DNA of 64,000 nucleotides from Streptomyces sp. MJM8645. Lineage in GTDB: Bacteria; Actinomycetota; Actinomycetes; Streptomycetales; Streptomycetaceae. The number at the start of each line of letters is the position of its first letter. Position 1 is the first letter of the stretch. The notes beneath the pieces are model-generated. The model saw only the letters and a list, made by a program, of their open reading frames with translations, was not told where the DNA came from and made no database searches. The position numbers and the translations under genes are program-made. Location of the stretch: positions 3,232,501 to 3,296,500 of the forward strand of contig NZ_LJJF01000001.1 of the NCBI RefSeq assembly GCF_001625365.1, given 5' to 3'. Positions 11,153 through 19,544 of this stretch are shown here, in pieces.

Positions 11153-11439
11153 AGCCGTCTCCCAGCGCCCGCCGGGCGCTCGCCCGGCTGGGTCTTTCCA
11201 TTCCAGGAAATGCCCTGACGGCCTCGGCCGATGCCCTGCTTGTGAAGAGTTGGACGCGGGTTGGGAACTCCTATACGAAAGGCCTGGATCGTTCCGGAAA
11301 CCGCGACCGAATCTTCAGCTCCGTGGGCGTTTACCGGGGCCTTCCCTCAAAGGTACGACTCCCCCGGAGTCACGCAACCCCCGGAATTCACCCCTCTTTC
11401 AGGGCCCCGTCCCGGCCGCCGCCGGGCCCGCTTCCGGCG

Positions 11440-12339
11440 CTACTTCCCGGCCCCCTTCGCGGCCCCGCCCCCGGCCTCGTTCTTCGCCTCGTTCTTGGCC
11501 TCGTTCTTGGCCGCCACCACCGCGTCGAACACCTCCCGCTTCGGCAGCGCGAGCTCCGCCGCGACGGCCGCGATGGCCTCCTTGCGGCGCTCCCCGGCCT
11601 CCTCCCGGACGGCCACCAGCCGGGCCAGCTCGGCGGGGGTGAGCTCCTGCGGCGCCGCCGGCGGGGCGCCCGCGACGACGACGGTGATCTCGCCCCTGAC
11701 GCCTTCGGCGGCCCAGGCCGCCAGGTCGCCGAGGGGCCCGCGCTTCACCTCCTCGTACGTCTTGGTGAGCTCGCGGCAGACGGCGGCGGGCCGGTCGGCG
11801 CCGAACGCCTCGGCCATCGCGGCGAGCGCCTCGGCGATCCGGTGCGGCGCCTCGAAGAAGACCATGGTGCGCGGCTCGGCCGCGATCGAGGCGAGCTGCC
11901 GGGCCCGGTCGCCGGTCTTGCGCGGCAGGAAGCCCTCGAAGGTGAAGCGGTCGACGGGCAGGCCGGACAGCGCGAGCGCGGTGAGCACGGCGGACGGCCC
12001 GGGCACCGCGGTGACCTTGACGTCGGCCTCGACGGCGGCGGCGACCAGCCGGTAGCCGGGGTCCGAGACGGACGGCATGCCGGCGTCGGTGACCAGCAGC
12101 ACCCGGGCGCCGCCGAGCAGTGCCTCGACCAGTTCGGGGGTGCGGCCGACCTCGTTGCCCTCGAAGTAGGAGACCACCCGCCCGGCCGGGGTCACCCCGA
12201 GCGCCTGGGTGAGCCGGCGCAGCCGCCGGGTGTCCTCGGCCGCGATCACGTCCGCCGTGGCCAGTTCGGTGAGCAGCCGGGGCGGGGCGTCCGAGACGTC
12301 GCCGATGGGGGTGCCTGCGAGAACGAGTACTCCTGTCAC
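11440..12339 (-). CDS. rsmI: 16S rRNA 2'-O-methyltransferase RsmI
   Basis: RsmI methylates the ribose of C1402 in 16S rRNA using SAM. The protein, about 299 residues, has the tetrapyrrole-methylase-type fold with LAGTPIGD at the N-terminus, AEDTRRLRRL, LVTDAGMPSVSDPG, VPGPSAVLTAL and FFEAPHRI motifs. I chose GTG 12339 because AAGGA is correctly spaced before it; ATG 12348 lies too close to that site. The C-terminus carries a non-conserved Ala-Lys-Asn-Glu repeat encoded by a 12-bp tandem repeat. It diverges from pmt with a 106-base gap. Confidence 0.93.
   Translation of the reverse strand: MTGVLVLAGTPIGDVSDAPPRLLTELATADVIAAEDTRRLRRLTQALGVTPAGRVVSYFEGNEVGRTPELVEALLGGARVLLVTDAGMPSVSDPGYRLVAAAVEADVKVTAVPGPSAVLTALALSGLPVDRFTFEGFLPRKTGDRARQLASIAAEPRTMVFFEAPHRIAEALAAMAEAFGADRPAAVCRELTKTYEEVKRGPLGDLAAWAAEGVRGEITVVVAGAPPAAPQELTPAELARLVAVREEAGERRKEAIAAVAAELALPKREVFDAVVAAKNEAKNEAKNEAGGGAAKGAGK
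11475..11510. repeat. 12-bp tandem repeat x3 encoding the RsmI tail
   Basis: Three 12-base units (CCTCGTTCTTSG) lie at 11475-11486, 11487-11498 and 11499-11510. They keep frame and encode an A-K-N-E repeat, immediately before the Gly/Ala/Lys end of RsmI. Confidence 0.88.
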
Positions 12340-12432
12340 GGGCCCCATCCTTGCAGCTACCGCGGCCCGGGGGCTTTTGGTGACGATTCGGGCAGCTTCC
12401 GAGGGAGCGGTCACGTGTGCGAGAAGCGCCCC

Positions 12433-12445
12433 TACGATGTGGCGG
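12433..12445 (+). promoter_or_regulatory. leaderless promoter for pmt
   Basis: The -10 box TACGAT (12433-12438) is followed 7 bases later by the ATG at 12446, the standard spacing for a leaderless transcript. There is no convincing ribosome site, which supports this start over ATG 12437 inside the -10 box. Confidence 0.6.
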
Positions 12446-14314
12446 ATGAACGGCGACACGGCGGCTCGCACGCCCACTGGTACAGACCACACCGCGCAGG
12501 ATGGCGGCGACGTGGCCGGCCTGCCGTCCTCCGCCGTCCCGGCTCCGCGGCCCGCCGACCAGGCCGGGAGCCCCGCGCAGCACGACCGACCCGACCAACC
12601 CGGCAGCCCCGATCAAGCCGGCAGCGCCGCGCGGAGCTGGCGCGAGCGGCTGGCCGGGTTCGGCTACGCCGGCCGCCCGGTGGCCCCGCTGGCCGAGCGC
12701 CTGGCCCCGCCGATGCCGGACGGCCCCGGGGTGACCCCGGCGGTGGTGCCCCCGTCGCCGCTGCTGCTGCGGCTGGGCGTGTCCGTGCCGCCGGCCGTGT
12801 GGTCGTGGCTGTGCCGCTGGTCCGGCTGGCTGGGCCCGATCGCGGTGGCGGTGTTCGCCGGGATCCTGCGCTTCACCAACCTCGGCCAGCCGCACGCGAT
12901 CATCTTCGACGAGACGTACTACGCCAAGGACGCCTACGCGCTCTGGCACGGCGGCTACGAGATCAACTGGCCGGACGGCGCCAACGAGCAGATCATGACG
13001 CCCGGCGCGGCCGTCCCGTACCGCTCGACGGCGTCCTACGTGGTCCATCCGCCGGTGGGCAAGTGGATCATCGGCGCCGGCGAGATGCTGTTCGGCATGA
13101 ACCCCTTCGGCTGGCGGTTCGCGGTGGCCCTGCTCGGCACGCTGTCGGTGCTGATGGTGGCCAGGATCGCCCGCCGGCTGTTCCGCTCGACCCTGCTGGG
13201 CTGCGTGGCCGGCCTGCTGCTCTCGGTGGACGGCCTGCACCTGGTGCTCAGCCGCGCCGCGCTGCTGGACCTGGTGGTGATGTTCTGGATCCTCGCCGCC
13301 TTCGGTTTCCTGCTGCTGGACCGCGACCGCACCCGGGCCCGGCTGGCCGACCGGCTCGGCGGGGTGGCGGACGCGGTGCTGGCGCAGCGGGCGAACCTGG
13401 GCTGGCGCCCGTACCGGATCGCGGCCGGCGTCTGCGTCGGCCTGACCTGCGCCACCAAGTGGAGCGGCCTGTACGTCGCGGCGGCCTTCGGCGTGATGAC
13501 GGTCCTGTGGGACGTCGGCGCCCGCCGCCTGGCCGGGGCCCCGCGCCCGTACCTGGCGACGCTCGCCCGGGACGTGGTGCCGGCCTTCGTGTCGGTCGTG
13601 GTGGTGTCGCTGGTCGTCTACGTCACGTCCTGGTGGGGCTGGTTCGCCAGCAGCAACGTGCCGGGCAAGGGCGGCTGGGGCCGGGACTGGGCGGTCGGCC
13701 GCTCGACGGACTACCCGTGGATACCCGAGGGGCTGCGCGCCCTGTGGCACTACCACTCGACGGTCTACGACTTCCACACCCACCTGAGCGACCCGCACAC
13801 CTACCAGTCGAACCCGTGGTCCTGGCTGGTGCTGGGCCGGCCTGTCTCGTTCTTCTACGAGTCCCCCAAGCAGGGCCAGAGCGGCTGCACGGCCGCCGAG
13901 TGCGCCCGCGAGGTGCTGGGCATCGGCACCCCGCTGCTGTGGTGGGCGGCCGTGGTGGCGCTGGTGTACTGCCTGTGGCGCTGGGTGGCGCGGCGGGACT
14001 GGCGGGCCGGAGCGGTGCTGTGCGGCCTGGCCGCCGGTTACCTGCCGTGGTTCGCCTACCAGCAGCGGACGATCTTCCTCTTCTACGCGGTGGTGTTCGT
14101 CCCGTTCCTGGTGCTCGCGGTGACCATGCTGGTCGGTGCGCTGATCGGGCCGCCGGGCGCCTCCCGGGACCGCCGGATCATCGGTTCGGCGGCGGCCGGG
14201 CTGCTGGTGCTGCTGATCGTGTGGAACTTCCTCTTCTTCTTCCCGCTGTTCACCGGGCAGACGATTCCGATGGACGACTGGCGCCAGCGGATGTGGTTCA
14301 ACAGCTGGATCTGA
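12446..14314 (+). CDS. pmt: polyprenyl-phosphate-mannose-protein O-mannosyltransferase
   Basis: This membrane enzyme transfers mannose from polyprenyl phosphate mannose to Ser/Thr of proteins during Sec export. The 622-residue protein has a disordered Ala/Pro/Asp-rich cytoplasmic N-terminus of about 110 residues. A GT39/PMT core follows, with the conserved first-loop acidic pair (FDETYYAKDAYAL). Many transmembrane helices come next, then a C-terminal 4TMC-type block ending in PMDDWRQRMWFNSWI. The relative in S. coelicolor (SCO3154) glycosylates surface proteins and the phiC31 phage receptor. Its place beside rsmI fits that locus. The start is leaderless (see the promoter at 12433). Confidence 0.93.
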   Translation: MNGDTAARTPTGTDHTAQDGGDVAGLPSSAVPAPRPADQAGSPAQHDRPDQPGSPDQAGSAARSWRERLAGFGYAGRPVAPLAERLAPPMPDGPGVTPAVVPPSPLLLRLGVSVPPAVWSWLCRWSGWLGPIAVAVFAGILRFTNLGQPHAIIFDETYYAKDAYALWHGGYEINWPDGANEQIMTPGAAVPYRSTASYVVHPPVGKWIIGAGEMLFGMNPFGWRFAVALLGTLSVLMVARIARRLFRSTLLGCVAGLLLSVDGLHLVLSRAALLDLVVMFWILAAFGFLLLDRDRTRARLADRLGGVADAVLAQRANLGWRPYRIAAGVCVGLTCATKWSGLYVAAAFGVMTVLWDVGARRLAGAPRPYLATLARDVVPAFVSVVVVSLVVYVTSWWGWFASSNVPGKGGWGRDWAVGRSTDYPWIPEGLRALWHYHSTVYDFHTHLSDPHTYQSNPWSWLVLGRPVSFFYESPKQGQSGCTAAECAREVLGIGTPLLWWAAVVALVYCLWRWVARRDWRAGAVLCGLAAGYLPWFAYQQRTIFLFYAVVFVPFLVLAVTMLVGALIGPPGASRDRRIIGSAAAGLLVLLIVWNFLFFFPLFTGQTIPMDDWRQRMWFNSWI

Positions 14315-14488
14315 TCGACACCGCTGTTCCCTGAATCGTCCGTATGCGGTGCACGACACGTACCAGATCCGTCACAACTCGCGGGCATTTCGTCGGCGCA
14401 CCGATCGGCGCTGCCTAGGGTGGGGGGAACAGCGTGTCCGGCCCCGGTCGGTTGCGCCCGTCCGGCAGACCCTTGGGGGAACAGCACC

Positions 14489-16255
14489 ATGCGCAGAGGC
14501 GCGAAGATCGGCATCATCACCGGCGTCTCCGTCGCCGTGCTCGCAGGCGGTGGCTACGGGGCGTACAGCCTGATGGGCGGCTCGGACTCCGGATCGTCCT
14601 CGGCGAAGAAGCCCCGCACGGTGGTCGCCGAGCCGCCCTCGGCCGAGCAGGCGACCAACGGTGCGAAGGACTTCCTGGCGGCCTGGGCCGCCGGCGAGCT
14701 GGACAAGGCGGCCGCGCTGACGGACGACCCGGCCGCGGCCACCACCGCGCTGACGGCGTTCCGCGACCAGGTCAAGCCGAGCGCGCTGACCCTGGCCCCG
14801 GCCGGCCCGGCCACCCCGCAGGCCTTCGCCTCGGCCACCGGCACCCCCGCGCCGGCCAAGCCCTCCGCCGGAGCCTCGGCCACGCCGTCGGCGGGCGCGA
14901 CCCCGGGTGCCACCGACTCGCCGTCGGCCTCCGCCTCGGCCGGCCCCGCCGGTGTGCTGATGGGCTTCAAGGCGCGCGCCGAGTTCGCCGGCACCAACCG
15001 GGTCTGGGACTACAACGGCTTCCTGAACGTCGTGAAGATGAGCGACAACACCCCGGCCGTGCACTGGGCGCCGACGGTGATCCACCCGCACCTGTCCGGC
15101 AACGAGACGATCGCCACCCAGCAGGTCTTCGCCCCGCCGTCCACCGTGGTGGACCGCAACGGCAAGCCGCTGCAGGGCGCCTCGCTCACCCCGGCGCTGC
15201 TGTCCACCCTCCAGGACAACGCCCACAAGCTGCTGCCGCCGGACCCGAACAAGGACCAGGACGCGGGCAGCGCGGTGGTGATCAGCGACCCGGCCGGTAA
15301 GGGGGCCACGGACAAGCTGTTCACCATCGTCGAGCCCAAGCCCGGCAAGCCGTTCAAGGTGACCATCGACAACACCATCCAGGCGGCGGCCGAGAAGGCG
15401 ATGACGGACCTGGGCGGCAAGTCCGGATCCGTCGCCGCGATCGAGCCGAGCACCGGCCAGGTGCTGGCCTTCGCGAACGCGCCGGCCAACGGTCAGAACC
15501 GGGCCTTCACCGGCCTGCTCGCGCCCGGCTCGACGATGAAGATCGTCACCTCGACGGCGCTGCTGGAGGCCGGGGTCAACCCGGACACCGTGGTGGCCTG
15601 CCCGGAGAAGAGCAGCAACCCGGTCGCGATCCCGAACGACTTCCCGGGCGCCTTCCCCAACAACACGCTCCAGCAGGACTTCATGATGTCCTGCAACACG
15701 GCCTTCATCAACCAGGGCCTGACCAGCCTCAAGCCCGAGACGCTGTCCAGCACGGCCAAGGACGTGTTCGGCATCGGCCTGGAGTGGAAGACCGGCCTGC
15801 CGAACACCGACGGCAAGGTGCCGCCGACGCCGGGCAGCAAGGACGAACAGGCCATGAACTACATCGGCCAGGGCAAGGTCCAGATGAACCCGCTGGCCAT
15901 CGCCTCGATCACCGCGACCGTCCAGAGCGGCGCGTTCAAGCAGCCGATCCTGGTCCCCGGCCTGCCGCAGCAGGCGGCGGCCCGCCAGATCGCGCCGGAC
16001 GTCGCGGGCAAGCTGCGCGCAATGATGAACGCCACCGCCACCGGCGGCACGGCCAAGGACGTGATGGCCGGGATCACCGACAACGCGGGTGCCAAGACCG
16101 GCTCCGCCGAGGTCGCCGGCGCGTCCACCACCAACAGCTGGTTCACCGCCTTCCGCGGCAACATCGCGGTCGCCGCCGAGGTGCAGGGCGGCGGCCACGG
16201 CGTCGACGCGGCCGGCCCGGCCGTCGCCTCGCTGCTCAAGGCCGCGGGCCGCTAG
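14489..16255 (+). CDS. penicillin-binding protein (class B transpeptidase, MecA_N type)
   Basis: The 588-residue protein starts at ATG 14489 behind GGGGA. It has a short N-terminal anchor helix (residues 8-28) and an NTF2-like MecA_N domain interrupted by an Ala/Ser/Pro-rich stretch (about residues 105-160). A dimerisation region and a transpeptidase domain follow, with SxxK (Ser348, GSTMK), SxN (Ser401-Cys-Asn403) and KTG (Lys536). It crosslinks peptidoglycan outside the membrane. Actinobacteria carry this low-affinity PBP subgroup with roles in differentiation and beta-lactam tolerance; the locus corresponds to the SCO3156/SCO3157 type. A -10-like TAGGGT lies at 14416-14421. Confidence 0.92.
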   Translation: MRRGAKIGIITGVSVAVLAGGGYGAYSLMGGSDSGSSSAKKPRTVVAEPPSAEQATNGAKDFLAAWAAGELDKAAALTDDPAAATTALTAFRDQVKPSALTLAPAGPATPQAFASATGTPAPAKPSAGASATPSAGATPGATDSPSASASAGPAGVLMGFKARAEFAGTNRVWDYNGFLNVVKMSDNTPAVHWAPTVIHPHLSGNETIATQQVFAPPSTVVDRNGKPLQGASLTPALLSTLQDNAHKLLPPDPNKDQDAGSAVVISDPAGKGATDKLFTIVEPKPGKPFKVTIDNTIQAAAEKAMTDLGGKSGSVAAIEPSTGQVLAFANAPANGQNRAFTGLLAPGSTMKIVTSTALLEAGVNPDTVVACPEKSSNPVAIPNDFPGAFPNNTLQQDFMMSCNTAFINQGLTSLKPETLSSTAKDVFGIGLEWKTGLPNTDGKVPPTPGSKDEQAMNYIGQGKVQMNPLAIASITATVQSGAFKQPILVPGLPQQAAARQIAPDVAGKLRAMMNATATGGTAKDVMAGITDNAGAKTGSAEVAGASTTNSWFTAFRGNIAVAAEVQGGGHGVDAAGPAVASLLKAAGR

Positions 16256-16270
16256 AACAACCCGTCCGGA

Positions 16271-16306
16271 CGGAGCCCGCTCAACCCCGTGGCAGGGCGG
16301 GCTCCG
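16271..16306. terminator. bidirectional terminator between convergent genes
   Basis: A 10-bp inverted repeat, CGGAGCCCGC (16271-16280) with GCGGGCTCCG (16297-16306), has a 16-base loop. It lies between the PBP and GT87-like genes and overlaps the last codons of the latter. Confidence 0.65.
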
Positions 16307-17690
16307 GTCTGCCCGGGAGCCGGTGCGGCGGGATCGGGCGCCGGCTGCTCCAGCGCCGGGCCGCCAGCCGCGGCCAGATCACCAGGACCACCGGCAGGGC
16401 GAGGTAGCCGAACCGCCCGGCCGGGGCGAGCATGAACGCGATCGCCAGCCCGGCGGCCAGCAGGTCGGCGGCCGCGATCGCGGACACCGGCGGCCGGGCG
16501 AGCAGCCAGATGGCCACCCCGATCCCGCCCATGGTCATCAGCGCCAGCGAGACGGAGTGCCCGGTCGGCCCGAAGCCGGCCAGCACCTTGCCGGGCAGCG
16601 GGCTGCCGGCCGGGGTGCGGATGGCGGTGAGCCCGAGCGGGAAGCGCACCACCTGCTCGCGCAGCGCGTCCGCCCTGGTCAGCACGGAGGGCAGGAGCAC
16701 GGCCAGGCCGGTGCCGAGCGCGATCAAGGTGGTCCGGGCGGCGGGCCGGCGGCCGTACAGCCGCCACAGCAGCAGGGCGGCGACCGGCAGCGCCGGCCAG
16801 GCCGTCCACTTGAGGGTGCAGGCGAGGGCGAGCACCAGGCCGGCGCCGACGGTGCGGTCCCGCTCGGCGAGTGCCATGGCGAGGCAGCAGAGGCCGATCA
16901 GCGGCAGGTCCACCCCGCCGACGACGAGGGCCAGCGAGATCAGCGGCGAGGCGGTGAGCACGGCGAGCGGCAGCAGCGGCGCGCGCTCGCGGGTGGGCCG
17001 CAGCAGCCGCCAGCTGGCCAGCAGGCAGACCACGAAGGCCAGCGCGAACCAGATCCGGGCGTCCCCGGCGACCTGGGCGAGGTCGGAGCCGTCGCCCAGC
17101 AGTTGGCGCGGCATCCCGAACAGGGTCATGGCCGGCAGGTACGGGTTGTAGTCGGTGACCACCACCGGGTGCGGCAGGTACGGGCTGCCGGTGGTGAGCA
17201 GCAGGTGGGCCGAGCGTTCGACCACCATCACCTCGGACTGGTGGCGGCCCTGCACGGCGAGCAGGGCGAGCGGCGCGAGGACGGCCCCGGCGAGGGCGAC
17301 CACGGCGGCGGCGCGGGCCGCGTAGCGGCGCGGCAGGGTGAGGCAGAGCAGCCCGGCCAGGACGTAGGCGGGGGCCGCGATGAAACCCCACATCCGCTGG
17401 TTGGGCAGGTCGGAGACGAGCGGGAAGGCGGCCGCCCAGCCGGCCGCGATCAGGCAGCCGAGCAGTTGGACGGTGCGCATCGAGGCGAGTCGGGCGGGAT
17501 TCAGCCGATCGGGCGTGGGTGGGAACGTGCTCTCGCCACGCTGGCGGGGGAACGGCCGACTGGAGAAGCCGAGGGGCGGTCGTCCTGGTCCGGACGGCGC
17601 TGCGGCGGGGGTCGGCGGGGCCGGCGTTCTGCTGCGGCCGGTGAAGCGGCCGCGCGGGCGGGAGAAGCCGGGCGTGCGGGTGCTCACCAT
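16281..17690 (-). CDS. GT87-like polytopic membrane protein (mannosyltransferase-type)
   Basis: The 469-residue protein begins with about 70 basic/Pro-rich residues, followed by roughly ten hydrophobic helices. Features fit the GT-C fold of GT87 (DUF2029) alpha-mannosyltransferases: an extracytoplasmic loop with SPYLPHPVVVTDYNPYLP after the second helix pair, a GGVDLPLIGL segment, TLKWTAWPALP and FGPTGHSVS. These enzymes use polyprenyl-phosphate mannose. Convergence with the PBP gene and nearness to pmt suggest envelope glycan work. The start at ATG 17690 has no ribosome site but does have a leaderless -10; ATG 17480 is an alternative that would drop the basic tail. Confidence 0.75.
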   Translation of the reverse strand: MVSTRTPGFSRPRGRFTGRSRTPAPPTPAAAPSGPGRPPLGFSSRPFPRQRGESTFPPTPDRLNPARLASMRTVQLLGCLIAAGWAAAFPLVSDLPNQRMWGFIAAPAYVLAGLLCLTLPRRYAARAAAVVALAGAVLAPLALLAVQGRHQSEVMVVERSAHLLLTTGSPYLPHPVVVTDYNPYLPAMTLFGMPRQLLGDGSDLAQVAGDARIWFALAFVVCLLASWRLLRPTRERAPLLPLAVLTASPLISLALVVGGVDLPLIGLCCLAMALAERDRTVGAGLVLALACTLKWTAWPALPVAALLLWRLYGRRPAARTTLIALGTGLAVLLPSVLTRADALREQVVRFPLGLTAIRTPAGSPLPGKVLAGFGPTGHSVSLALMTMGGIGVAIWLLARPPVSAIAAADLLAAGLAIAFMLAPAGRFGYLALPVVLVIWPRLAARRWSSRRPIPPHRLPGRPEPALPRG

Positions 17691-17702
17691 GGTGGAAGGT
17701 TA
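17691..17702 (-). promoter_or_regulatory. leaderless promoter for the GT87-like gene
   Basis: On the minus strand TAACCT (17702-17697) is followed by 6 bases and then ATG 17690. No Shine-Dalgarno sequence is present. The spacing supports a leaderless transcript beginning at the ATG. Confidence 0.5.
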
Positions 17703-17762
17703 TGGGTGGTGGCCGGGCCCTGTCGCCATGGCGTGGGGCACGTGGCGGGAGGTGGCATGAGG

Positions 17763-17793
17763 GGGGCCGCCGAGTGTCGTGGTCGGCGGCCCC
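17763..17793. terminator. terminator of the amino acid permease gene
   Basis: An 11-bp perfect stem, GGGGCCGCCGA (17763-17773) with TCGGCGGCCCC (17783-17793), has a 9-base loop. It starts 22 bases beyond the permease stop on the minus strand. Confidence 0.8.
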
Positions 17794-17814
17794 TCATGTC
17801 TGGATTCGTCCGGC

Positions 17815-19314
17815 TCAGCTGTTGCGGTGGCCGGTGGAGCTGTCCGCCGCCGCGGCCTGTGCCTGCTGCTCCAGTTTGGAGTGCTTGATGCTGTAGCCGA
17901 AGTAGACGACCACGGCGACGGCGAGGGCGATCGCGCCGGCCCGGAAGGTGTCGGCGTGCAGGCCGGTGATCAGGTAGGCGCAGAAGGCGACGCTGAGCAG
18001 CGGGACGACCGGGTAGCCGGGGACCTTGAAGCCACGCGGCAGGTCGGGCTGGGTGCGGCGCAGGATGATCACGCCGATCGAGACGACCGAGAAGGCGATG
18101 AGCGTCCCGAGGCTGGTGATGTCGGCCAGCTCCTTCAGCGGGACGAAGGCGGCCAGCGCGCCGACGCCGAGGCCCACCACGAGGGTGTTCCAGACCGGGG
18201 TGCCGGTGCGCGGGGAGAGTTCGGCGAAGCGCTTGGGCAGCATGCCGTCGCGGCCCATGGAGTACAGGATGCGGGTCTGGCCGTAGATCACCACGAGGGT
18301 GATGCTGAAGATCGAGATGATCGCGCCGATCGCGAAGACGATCGAGGGCCAGGTCTGGCCGGTGATGTCCTGGAGGATCTGGGCGAGGCCGGCCTCCTGG
18401 CCCTCGAACTTCTGCCACGGCTGGGCGCCGATGCCGGCGAGGGCGACCAGGATGTAGAGCAGGGTCACCACGACCAGCGAGATGATGATCGCCAGCGGCA
18501 GGGTGCGGCGCGGATTCTTGACCTCCTCACCGGCGGTGGACACGGCGTCCAGGCCGATGAAGGAGAAGAAGATGCTGGACGCGGCGACCTGCACGCCGCC
18601 GATGCCGAGCGGCATGAACGGGGTCAGGTTGCCGGAGTGGAAGCCGGTGAGCGCGATGCCGACGAACAGCAGCAGGATCAGGATCTTGATCCCGACCATG
18701 GCCGCGTTGACCTTCACCGACTCGCTGACGCCGCGGGTGAGCAGCACGCAGACCATCGCGACCAGCAGCAGCGCCGGCAGGTTGAACCAGTGCGTGAGGT
18801 CCGGCGCGCCGGACAGCTGCTCCGGGATGGTGAAGCCGAAGGCCAGGTCGAAGAACTTGTTCAGGTACTCGGCCCAGCTCACCGCGATCGCGGAGGCGGA
18901 GACGCCGTACTCCATCAGCAGGCAGATGCCGACGCCGAACGCGACGCCCTCGCCGAGGGTGGCGTAGGCGTAGGAGTACGAGGATCCGGAGACCGGGATC
19001 GCGGAGGCCATCTCGGCGTAGCAGAGCGCGGTGAGTCCGGCGGTGACCGCGGCGAGCACGAAGGACAGGATGACGGCCGGTCCGGCCGAGGGCACCGCGC
19101 TGCTGAGCACGAAGAAGATGCCGGTGCCGATGGTGGCGCCGATGCCGATCGAGGACAGCTGCCAGAGGCCGATCGTGCGGCGCAGGTGGATGCCGGAGCG
19201 TCCGCCCTCCTCGGGCGCACCGGCCGGGAGGCCGTCCTGGCCCTCGCTCTCGGCGATGAGGGACGAGACGGGCTTGCGTCGCAGCAGACGCGCACCGAGA
19301 GAGTTGCTGGTCAC
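17815..19314 (-). CDS. APC superfamily amino acid permease
   Basis: The 499-residue membrane protein has about 12 helices and the amino acid-polyamine-organocation signature. The first helix reads SSIGIGATIGTGIFFVLS (substrate-binding unwound GxG region). AEMASAIPVSGSSYSYAYATLGE and a conserved FFSFIGLDAVSTAGEEVKNP follow, together placing it near the cationic amino acid transporter (CAT/YfnA) branch. It likely imports amino acids by proton symport; the substrate is unknown. GTG 19314 is chosen because AAGGAC lies 8 bases upstream. The long intergenic region before it (19315-19544) holds a candidate promoter. Confidence 0.9.
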   Translation of the reverse strand: MTSNSLGARLLRRKPVSSLIAESEGQDGLPAGAPEEGGRSGIHLRRTIGLWQLSSIGIGATIGTGIFFVLSSAVPSAGPAVILSFVLAAVTAGLTALCYAEMASAIPVSGSSYSYAYATLGEGVAFGVGICLLMEYGVSASAIAVSWAEYLNKFFDLAFGFTIPEQLSGAPDLTHWFNLPALLLVAMVCVLLTRGVSESVKVNAAMVGIKILILLLFVGIALTGFHSGNLTPFMPLGIGGVQVAASSIFFSFIGLDAVSTAGEEVKNPRRTLPLAIIISLVVVTLLYILVALAGIGAQPWQKFEGQEAGLAQILQDITGQTWPSIVFAIGAIISIFSITLVVIYGQTRILYSMGRDGMLPKRFAELSPRTGTPVWNTLVVGLGVGALAAFVPLKELADITSLGTLIAFSVVSIGVIILRRTQPDLPRGFKVPGYPVVPLLSVAFCAYLITGLHADTFRAGAIALAVAVVVYFGYSIKHSKLEQQAQAAAADSSTGHRNS

Positions 19315-19461
19315 AACTGCGGTCCTTCTGGGCGGGGGGAGGGTGTCCTGGCGGCCGGTCACTCGACGCGCCATGGGGTGTCATCGGGGACCAACCGAAC
19401 AAAGATGGGACAGTACCCCGCGAAAGCACCAGTGTCGCAAACGAACAGTCCGGATCGGCGC

Positions 19462-19492
19462 ATTGTACGAATTGGCGCATGAGCCTATACAA
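19462..19492 (-). promoter_or_regulatory. candidate promoter for the permease gene
   Basis: On the minus strand TTGTAT (19492-19487) and TACAAT (19467-19462) are separated by 19 bases, 150 bases upstream of GTG 19314. Both hexamers stand out in very GC-rich surroundings, but the spacing is slightly long. Confidence 0.4.
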
Positions 19493-19544
19493 ACCGGACA
19501 CTTCGCAGACGGCGGATTCGCCGTCCAGCAGCTAAAGCAGCAGC

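Noticed and set aside
11153..11439. A gene in the gap upstream of the zinc-ribbon protein
   Set aside because: Frames across it lack plausible starts and codon usage; it only holds a possible TATAGG -10 element.
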